From: Lingula anatina
Lineage: Eukaryota; Brachiopoda; Lingulata; Lingulida; Lingulidae
Length of the DNA: 22,363 nt
Direction: 5' to 3'
NCBI RefSeq assembly: GCF_001039355.2
Contig: NW_019775457.1
Location: forward strand, 155,597 to 177,959
Positions 1 to 7,900 of this stretch are shown here, piece after piece (positions within the stretch are counted from its first letter, which is position 1; the number at the start of each line of letters is the position of its first letter). A program made the translations under genes and the position numbers. Below the pieces are notes generated by a model. It was not told where the DNA came from, made no database searches, and saw only the letters and a list, made by a program, of their open reading frames with translations.

Positions 1-189
1 AGGGTGGGAGGGGTTACAGCAGCACCTCCTAGATCAAGGTAGGTTCTCTGTGCAGGGATGAATAGGGTGGGAGGGGTTACAGCAGCACCTCCTAGATCAA
101 GGTAGGTTCTCTTTGCAGGGATCAACAGGGTGGGAGGGGTTACAGCAGCACCTCCAAGATCAAGGTAGGTTGTCTATGCAGGGATCAAA
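1..189. repeat. 63-bp tandem repeat, three units
   Basis: Three near-identical 63-bp units begin at 1, 64 and 127, each starting AGGGTGGGAGGGGTTACAGC. The array may extend left of the window. Each unit contains a donor-like AAGGTAGGT and, shortly after, an acceptor-like CTCTGTGCAG, but the spacing is far too short for real introns. It lies upstream of the first recognisable exon of the + strand gene, so it is probably intronic. The stretch 190-324 shows nothing else that I can support. Confidence 0.9.
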
Positions 190-324
190 GTGGCCACATC
201 TCCATAGTGTCATTTCATTGTCTTAATAATGTGGCAATCATTTCAGAGCACCTGCCTTTTGCTGATATAGATGATTATTGTTAATTACTAATTTCACCAA
301 CAGATTTACTGTGTTTTGTTTCAG

Positions 325-845
325 TATTATGGCAGCATGTGTGTGAGAATAAAATGACCATCAAACCACCGAATGAAAACAAGATTCCCACCTTTATGAG
401 GAAAGGTTCAGCCTCTTCAACACATGGAGATATCCCATATGGAAGTACACGTAAGTGTGTCATAGATCCTGTGCCAGGATGTGAGGGGTGTTGCAATTAG
501 TCTGCAATTTTAGTAAAAATACCTACTAAGTGGAAAAGTTTTTTTTGTGTGTCATTATTATAACCCATGATATACATTATGATTCTGTGTTGTTTAAATA
601 CAAGACTGAATGCTGTACAACCAGCAAACCAATGTCATCTTGCTGTACTTCTAGCCTCTGTGAAGAAGACCCACACATCCTCTGTCACAGCCCAAGATGA
701 CCACCCAGAATTCTCCCCACTGACCCTCATGTTACGGCGGTTGACCAGTGAGGATGACCAACATGTCCAGCCATGCTATGGACGGTCCAGGCACTCCAGT
801 AGGACCAGTAGTACCAGCGACAGCAGGGACAGTTCTGAATTGTAG
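325..845 (+). CDS. 3' end of an unrecognised gene (last two coding exons)
   Basis: Two exons fit together. Exon A is 325-450, after a pyrimidine-rich acceptor (TGTTTTGTTTCAG) and before the donor GTAAGT. Exon B is 655-845, after acceptor TGTACTTCTAG and ending in TAG at 843-845. Exon A has one open frame, with two leading bases and one trailing base; exon B supplies the two bases that complete a Pro codon, so the phases agree. The encoded tail of about 104 residues starts LWQHVCENKM, has a basic Ser-containing stretch (FMRKGSASS), and ends in a Ser/Arg/Asp-rich tail (TSSTSDSRDSSEL). I do not recognise the family and see no catalytic motif or membrane segment. The tail looks disordered and phosphorylatable. 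Earlier exons lie left of the window. Exon B recurs at 15434-15624 without exon A. Confidence 0.7.
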
Positions 846-2245
846 ACATTAACTTCCTGTTGTTAACAAAGCCTAGCAAGGGCTTCCCTGTTCTGGCTCA
901 AAGACAAACTTCATATGAACATGGTTAACACAGCCTAGCAAGGGCTTCCCTGTTCTGAGCTCTACAAACTATGTATAAAAAACATGGCCCTGGCCTGTGA
1001 CATATGATGGGTGCACTGACCATGAAGGACGTGGATCAGTTTTGGTGCTAAAATGGAGGCCAGGTATCCCACAATGCTCTGCAACAAAGACAGAATCTCA
1101 TTCTGAAGTAGAAAGTACAAGCCATGTGGCAGAAGTATGCCAAATCAATTCATGTCAAGTTTGCAGTGTTTTCTTATTAATTGTTGCCGTTTAGAGTGAA
1201 ATGTACTAGGGCATTGTATATGTCTGAGAAAAAGTTAAATTGTTCTTTGATTTCAGATTCAGTCTTCTTCCATCGTACCTTTTTGTTTTATGTGCTTTTA
1301 GACTGTTTTTATTTTATTGATGGAGGTTTTCAAGTATAAACAAAGTATTTTGTGCCAATGGAGCATGGACTCGACAACAATTAGTAATCAAGGCATTGAG
1401 TGTCTACAGAGATCTAGTATTGTACTATTTCACTCTGACATGCAGAACAAAGGAAATGTGATTTTCATAAACACGAAGTGGTTATTTGCTTGAACTCTTC
1501 TTAAGCAGAAATGTGTACCTAGTTTAAGAATACATTTTAACATACCCTCAGTTTTGGGTATACTGTAGCCTTTTTCATTGATTCAGATTTGTTTCATTGT
1601 GGTCATGAATTGTTTACTTTTAAGGTTGCCTTTCGTATGTTCTTCCAACATTTTTTTAACAATTAAGTTTTATAAGAGCTTTTTTATGTGATTTACATGG
1701 AGGAAGATTTTATCTAGTCATTTTCTAACGATGGTCAATGTGTCCTGGATAATTGTCATTGTGAGCATTCCAGGAAAAGATATCCCTGTTCACCATGTAA
1801 GCTTGTGTGAGGACAGATATCATTGTTCACCATGTTAGCATGTGTGAGGGCAGATATCATTGTTCACCATGTTAGCATGTGTGAGGGCAGATATCATTGT
1901 TCACCATGTTAGCATGTGTGAGGGCAGATATCATTGTTCACCATGTTAGCATGTGTGAGGGCAGATATCATTGTTCACTATGTTAGCGGATGTGAGGGCA
2001 GATATTTATATAGTGCAGCAGTATAATACTGTATTTCCTGATAACATTCACTGTATTTCTATGTAATACCCTCAATTGTAAATATAACCATTATTTATAT
2101 CATGCCAGCTGTGTTTGTTTTTTTTTATATTCTGTGAATGTGTGCAGTGAAATTAAATTCAACAACATTGAAAATGTTTGAAAATGGACCCCTCCTGTTC
2201 CAATTCTGAACAAGCTTAATAAATTTAATTTCCCAAAATTCTCTC
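846..2245 (+). other. Probable 3' UTR of the upstream gene, with poly(A) signal
   Basis: After the TAG there is no further convincing coding exon. An AATAAA sits at 2218-2223 and is kept in the second copy at 17704-17709. A 65-codon frame at 997-1194 is the same in both copies, but the surrounding DNA is nearly as similar, so it gives no sign of selection. A short duplicated phrase (CCTAGCAAGGGCTTCCCTG) occurs twice at about 872-891 and 933-952. A 37-bp satellite lies inside. The gene end is convergent with the adaptor gene on the minus strand. Confidence 0.45.
1778..2000. repeat. 37-bp satellite, about 6 units (copy 1)
   Basis: Units start at 1778, 1815, 1852, 1889, 1926 and 1963, each beginning GATATC and containing GTTCACCATGTTAGCATG. 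The first and last units are diverged. The array sits in the likely 3' UTR of the upstream gene. The second copy of the block has about 25 units at 16564-17489. Confidence 0.92.
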
Positions 2246-2374
2246 ACCTATGCACACACCCCTCCACTAACTCCTTTCAATTGCACTGTACAAAGTTTTT
2301 ACTGCACAGCAACTGGTCTTGGCAGGGATTATAAAAGTACTGCATGACAGTGGGATTAGAGCTGCTGTGGTATA

Positions 2375-2539
2375 CAGGGGTGGATCCAGAGCTATTTACT
2401 GACAGTCTTCCAAATTATCTTTGTTGATTCATCCTCCAATTTTGATCATCTTCCAGCAGAAAAAATTAGATACATCAATGTAAACTTGAAAATCTGACCA
2501 TCTTCCGGAAGACCCAGAAGACCGCCAAATCCACCCCTG
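2375..2539. mobile_element. 165-bp non-autonomous DNA element, present only in copy 1
   Basis: The segment starts CAGGGGTGGATCC and ends with the inverse (ATCCACCCCTG), so it has short terminal inverted repeats. It is flanked by TATA on both sides, with one extra A at the right end. The matching site in copy 2 (near 17825-17835) reads straight through GGTATAACAGG with nothing inserted. The CAGGGGT end resembles hAT-type termini, but an 8-bp target duplication is not seen, so I do not assign a superfamily. Confidence 0.7.
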
Positions 2540-2779
2540 ATATAACAGGCATCTGTATGTCAATGGGAATTGTGTGAGACTAGAAACTGCAAGGGTCCAT
2601 CTGTGGTGGGATTGACTTCATAGTAATAAGGTAAAAAATTAATAATGGTTTGCAAATGTCTTCTTAGAAATACAAAATTGACACCAAAACATAGCCATTT
2701 CATACCATTAAGCAATAGACTGTTATTTGACAGAAGCAAAAAATGACCAGAAAAATGACTGTGGGTTAATTCTGTCAAC

Positions 2780-2785
2780 TTTATT
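2780..2785 (-). promoter_or_regulatory. Poly(A) signal AATAAA for the adaptor gene, copy 1
   Basis: AATAAA on the minus strand about 610 bases past the adaptor stop codon; kept at 18060-18065 in copy 2. It implies a 3' UTR of roughly 600 bases that contains a TG repeat (near 3290-3303). The stretch 2786-3394 holds no gene. Confidence 0.5.
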
Positions 2786-3394
2786 CATTGCCACTTTGTA
2801 TTTTACTAATCTGCCATTCTTTACGACCCCACTGACCCTCATACCTTGCAAAATCTTGCAAGATGTTTACTTATCTCAGATGATTTCTCCTGGAAAATGT
2901 AGTCTGTTAAGTGTATGGCAAATACTATGAAACATTTAAGTATTACCAATTTCATTTCAACAGTTAATTGGTTTAATTCATTGAATATTACAATTCAAAC
3001 TTTGACAAAAGCAATGATCACAGAATGCATTGTGAACTTGGTTCATATAGTTAATATAAGTACAGACATTTTGATCTAATCACAAAAACAATTATACAGA
3101 GGCCTCCACTTTTGTTCTGTGTCAACTCTCTGTATGTATCTTATATTCCACAAGTTGTGGCAAGAACTTGAATCATCAATGTCAAGATAATTCTTTTCAA
3201 GAATGTTTGAAAATGTTTTGCTCACCTAAAGTACATTGACAAAAAAATTACTTCAGGCATTAGAGCTAAGCATGCCCTTTTACCTTTATGTGTGTGTGTG
3301 TGTAATGGTTTTGAGAAACATGTAATATGTATTATACCAGAACCTTCAAAGTGACCGCTTACACACCCAAGAAAATTCATCACTATATTCACTG

Positions 3395-4990
3395 TCACCT
3401 TAAATTCTTGTAAAGTCCTATGGTTGCTAAGAGACCAAACACTACAAAAGGTGCCGCCACTGTCAGCCTATTCAAGCCGGCCCTGTCTTGAGGTTCCTGT
3501 GCCTGGTTTGCAGCAGGTCTGTCCCAGACAAATTCCTGGGGCTGTCTTGGAGTGATGTCCAGCTTGGGGAGTTCAGGCAATATGCCACCTCGCAGAGAAT
3601 TCCTGCGCATCCTCAGTCCTGGACTTCCATCTGTCACATGACCCTGAGCTGGACTTCCAGATTGAGGTCTGTCAGATATCTGACTACGGTCAACTCTCTG
3701 TCTGTCCTCGGCTGTGTCATCGTCCACCAGGGTCAGAGGTTCTGGACACTTGGACTTGTAGGAAGGACTGGTGGGGTGTTCTGGCACAGGGGACAGAGTG
3801 ACAGGAGCCTGCACTGGGAGGGTCAACTTGTCACCCTCCAAGGAGCTGGCCTGATGTGATACAGCAGGGGAATCATCTGAGGGGGGCCTGAACAGTACCT
3901 TGGGAACAACACTGCTCTCTTCCTGGTCCTCTGGGTGTTTCAGCAATGTTATACGGTGTTCTGATGGACATGATGCACCATCAGCCACACCTCTTGATAA
4001 TGCTGCATACTCTTCACTTTCTTCAAGACGACCAACCAAACTAGCATCTGGACTCTTGAGTTTCAAGGCATGCTGCAGAGAGCTGTCTGTGCCACCACCT
4101 GCTGAGTGCTCTCCAGATCTCCCAGTTATGTTGTTATCAAGGGTCAACCCCTGGAATCCAGACCTGTTCTTTAGCAAGTTAACTTCAGAGCCACTAGAAA
4201 TGTAACTATTCTCTCCCTCAGCCTGTGTTATGTTTAGGTGGGTGTATCCAGTACCAACCACACTGGGAGGACTGAGGTTGTTCTGTTGGCTGACACTAGG
4301 GGGCACTGAAGGCTGAACATTTTCCTCCTCTTTGGACAAAAGCAATGGTTTCTGCAAACTGCCACTAGGGGGCACTGAAGGCTGATTGTCTTCCTCCTCC
4401 TGGGACAAAGGCAATGGTTTATGCATACTGCCACTAGAGGGCCCTGAAGGCTGATTGTCTCCCTCCTCCTGGGACAAAGGTAATGGTTTCTGCATGCTGG
4501 ACATGGAGGGAAGTTTGCCTTCTTCTTGCGTGGAAAAAGGGAGATCTTTTGACGAGTCATTCATTGCATTCATAGGACCATTTTCTATTGGGTCTGTTTG
4601 TGCCACAGTATGTCCATTCACTTCTTCTGCTGCCACTGGGGGAGGTTTTGATTCACTCTCCTGGGCCTGCTGCACAGGTGGTGGCTGTTCTTTGTGTATG
4701 TGACCTCCATTCACTGCTTCTACTGTCATTTGAGGAGGCTTGCAGGCACTATCCTGCTCATATTCAGTGGGTTGTGGTTGTTTTCTATGTATGTGACCAG
4801 GATTTACTTCATTTACTGGCTGAAGTGAAGGCTTTGAGTCCTCTCCTAAAGTAGTTGATGGACACTTTTCATCAACTATATGGTCTGTTCTTTCCTCTGC
4901 TAAGAGGGTCAATTGTGGCTCACCCCCTGGGACAGTGTTTGAGGATGACGGAACCTTTGCTTCTGGATCAGAGCTGTCGCCTATTGGTTG
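3395..4990 (-). CDS. Adaptor exon 6: Pro/Ser/Glu-rich signalling region and tail anchor, copy 1
   Basis: About 531 residues to TGA (3397-3395). First come about 2.5 copies of a 31-residue unit (marks: VNPGHIHRKQP, VNGGHIHKEQP, EEVNGHT). Then come three copies of a roughly 23-residue unit marked KPLPLSQEEGDNQPSG. The rest is Ser/Pro/acid-rich, with a basic kinase-like site (MRRNSLRG), PQEFVW, and a tail helix LTVAAPFVVFGLLATIGLY followed by KNLR. A short helix with a basic end at the extreme C-terminus is typical of outer mitochondrial tail anchors. The start is inferred: in this copy the exon's original 5' end is replaced by T16 (minus strand), and the next AG (CTTACATCAG) keeps frame. Confidence 0.8.
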   Translation of the reverse strand, partial: QPIGDSSDPEAKVPSSSNTVPGGEPQLTLLAEERTDHIVDEKCPSTTLGEDSKPSLQPVNEVNPGHIHRKQPQPTEYEQDSACKPPQMTVEAVNGGHIHKEQPPPVQQAQESESKPPPVAAEEVNGHTVAQTDPIENGPMNAMNDSSKDLPFSTQEEGKLPSMSSMQKPLPLSQEEGDNQPSGPSSGSMHKPLPLSQEEEDNQPSVPPSGSLQKPLLLSKEEENVQPSVPPSVSQQNNLSPPSVVGTGYTHLNITQAEGENSYISSGSEVNLLKNRSGFQGLTLDNNITGRSGEHSAGGGTDSSLQHALKLKSPDASLVGRLEESEEYAALSRGVADGASCPSEHRITLLKHPEDQEESSVVPKVLFRPPSDDSPAVSHQASSLEGDKLTLPVQAPVTLSPVPEHPTSPSYKSKCPEPLTLVDDDTAEDRQRVDRSQISDRPQSGSPAQGHVTDGSPGLRMRRNSLRGGILPELPKLDITPRQPQEFVWDRPAANQAQEPQDRAGLNRLTVAAPFVVFGLLATIGLYKNLR

Positions 4991-7900
4991 CTGATGTAAG
5001 ATCAAAAAAAAAAAAAAAAGACTTATCTGTACCATGGGTATTAACATGACCTTACCATCAATATAAACATATCTGTACCATCAATATAAGCATGTTTATA
5101 GTTTTAACTTAAAAGTTTCATCCATCTCCCAACAGAGCCACACAAGGTCCACTATAAAAACAAGCTTCCCTCTCCCAGCTTCCCTGACACTATATAATTA
5201 CCTGCTCTCTCCCTGCTGCCCTGCTGTCAGATGTCACCTCAGTTTTTGGTGCCCTGATGTCAGCTGTCACCTCAGTTTCTGGTGCCCTGATGTCAGCTGT
5301 CACCTCAGTTTCAGGCCCTCTGCTGTCAGCTGTCACCTCAGTTTCTGGCATTCTACTGTCAGCTGTCACCTCAGTTTCAGGCCCTCTTCTGTCAGCTGTC
5401 ACCTCAGTTTCTGGCGTTCTGCTGTCAGCTGTCACCTCAGTTTCAGGCCCTCTGCTGTGAGCTGTCACCTTAGTTTCTGGCACTCTGCTGTAAACTGTCA
5501 CCTCAGCTTCTGGTGAAGTCCAAGACAGAGAGCCTGAGTTATCCACAACAGGGGAGAAAGGTCCTGGGACCTGGCTCTCCTGGGACACCTGCTGTCTGGG
5601 CCCAGAGACATTATGCTTGGTAATAGAACAGTAAAACATGTATTTTAAATAAATATTTTGTGTTTGTCAACATTTCCAGAATTCACAGGCAAGAGAAAGT
5701 GTTCATATGGTTTATGATAAAACTACTTGCCATTTTTTTAAATGGTGATGGATTACAGTTTGATGTTTAACTAAACACATATGACACATATAACACAATG
5801 TCTACCTGCTCCCTCCCTCGCCCTCCAGAGTCTGTAGAGGATAATGCTTACCCTATAACTGGTTATTTTATAGATCTCATCCAAAAGATCCATCCTCTCC
5901 ATGCTTTCCAGTGCCTGACACAGCCTGCCCATTGTGGCTTCATGGGGACACTTCTGCTGCCATCTTTGAAGCAGAGACTCTGTAGGACTCTCCTCTTGTT
6001 CCAGAGACTGAACTTCACTGTGGAAGAAGTCTGGAATTCAAACCATGTTGATTGTAACTAGTACACCAGCAGGATATGGCAGACATTTACACACATTAGG
6101 TAAGGCTATCACCAGTGTTTCATTTGGCATATATTTCAGAAATGATTTAAGTTATCTACCATCTATGGCTGCTTTGTAATCTACTTCAGGATGATAAATC
6201 AATGCTGGAATTTATCTTTTTCTACACTGCAGCAGTCTTAAGTAACCTTTACCAGTAGCCCCCCTCCCTCACTTTCTCATCCCTATCCTCTTACCTTTCC
6301 ATCTCTACCCCCTTTCCCTCCTATCCCTACCCCCTTACCTTCCCACCCCTACCCCCTTACCTTCCCACCCCTACTCTCTTACCTTCCCACCCCTACCCTC
6401 TACCCATCTCTACCCCTTTCTTCAGCCACTCCCAGACAGATATTAATGTTTTATGATCAAATCCCTTAAAAACCCTTAAATAAATATATCATCCCTTTAT
6501 CAGACCTAGTTCTGCTGCCAGCCCCTTCCAGTCCCTTCCATGTTGTCTATTCGTGATGTCCAGGTACCTAGCCACAGTGGTGGTGACCTTATACGGCAGC
6601 TCCCTCAGCAATGTCTTCCCATCTGGACTGGTGTTCTGGGCTCTTTTGGTGGCTTTACTCTCCTTGAATGTTTTCTTTCTAATATACCGTTCACCTGAAT
6701 TAAAAGAAACAGTGTACCAACAACAGGACAATTTGAAAAACATTATACAGGAGAGAAATAACGTAATTCATTGGAATCCCCCCAGGGGCGTATTAGATTG
6801 CTTAATTCTTCCATGGTTAGCATGCCTGAACTTTTTATCAATCTGATTTATATAATTACCATAAGTCTTCACCAACATAATTAACAGACTCATCAAAGAC
6901 TGGGTTCCCATACCTAGATCGATCTAACAGGATCGGTCCATCTCCAAGGGCTTTCTCGCTTTCAGCTTAAGCGGCTTACATGTCTGACATGCCTTCTAGA
7001 GCTGCTAAATGATAGTTAATTATCCCCTTTCAGCTTCAGTGGGCGTAACAGACATCTAAGCTGCTTAAGTTGATTGCAATTTAGCAAGAACCCTCTAGGA
7101 GATAGATCGATCCAAAGTTAGTACGATATGGTCTGGGAATGGTCCCAAAGATTCTAATCAAAATGGTGGAGACAGTCACAAGCCAGCAGCAGCAGGGGTC
7201 ACCCTGACCTCTCTCATTGTCATCAGTGCCGTTTGTCTCCTGGGGGTCAAGTTTTCTGGCCAGCTCTAACTGGCCTGTTTCTCTTAGAGCTGAAATGAAC
7301 TGTGGGAACCACTGGTCTCTTCTTGGTAACTTGTCTAGTAACATCACTGCCCCACTGGACCTGCCTCCATTATACCTCAACTCTGATGTAATATTCTCCT
7401 GGAAGTATATTATATTTTACCAATAAGGTTTAATAAAGTTTTTAATAAAGTTAATGAAGTAAAAAACTTAAGTTAATAAAGTTAAAACTGTTAACACTCT
7501 CTTTCATCTCTGGCGAACATTTTAAAAATCCATTACAATCCTCATCTGGCACTGTTTATTACATAGGAGTATCAAATACCATACAAATTCTTAGAAATAA
7601 TGTCAGTTCTAAAATTTGTTCATGTCACCACAGCTCAAAGCATGTCCAAATTTGTTTTATATATAATAATACTGATAACTTATGACAAACTCTGAGTACT
7701 TACTTTATTTTTATTAGAACTTACAATCTCTATATGGGTATATATGGGTATGGGTATATATCCCCCCCCCCCCCCCCCAAACACATACACATACACACAA
7801 TCCCCTTGTAAAGAATATTATTTTACCAACATGCTCTCCCAAGAAATGCATTTGGGTGAGTGAGTGTGGTGGTGGTGGGGGAGGGTCCAGGGGGGTCTAA

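Larger units (their letters stand above)
571..6430. repeat. Large duplicated block, copy 1 (partner 15350-22363)
   Basis: Homology with the second half of the window begins abruptly at T571, which matches T15350 right after the N. It continues in the same orientation through the last exon of the upstream gene, the satellite, and exons 6, 5 and 4 of the adaptor into its intron 3, where the window ends. The coordinate offset changes only at identifiable indels: +19 satellite units in copy 2, a 165-bp element present only in copy 1, and a 779-bp segment present only in copy 2. In about 860 bp of the last adaptor exon I counted about 19 substitutions, near 2%. Confidence 0.9.

Noticed and set aside
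997-1194. 65-codon frame, identical in copy 2 (15776-15973)
   Set aside because: It lies in a probable 3' UTR and the surrounding non-coding DNA is equally similar, so identity gives no evidence for coding.
3488-5049. Several plus-strand frames opposite the adaptor exon, and a minus-strand frame at 4234-4560
   Set aside because: Shadows of the repeat-rich adaptor exon; none has splice context or a domain pattern. The same holds for 18805-20372.
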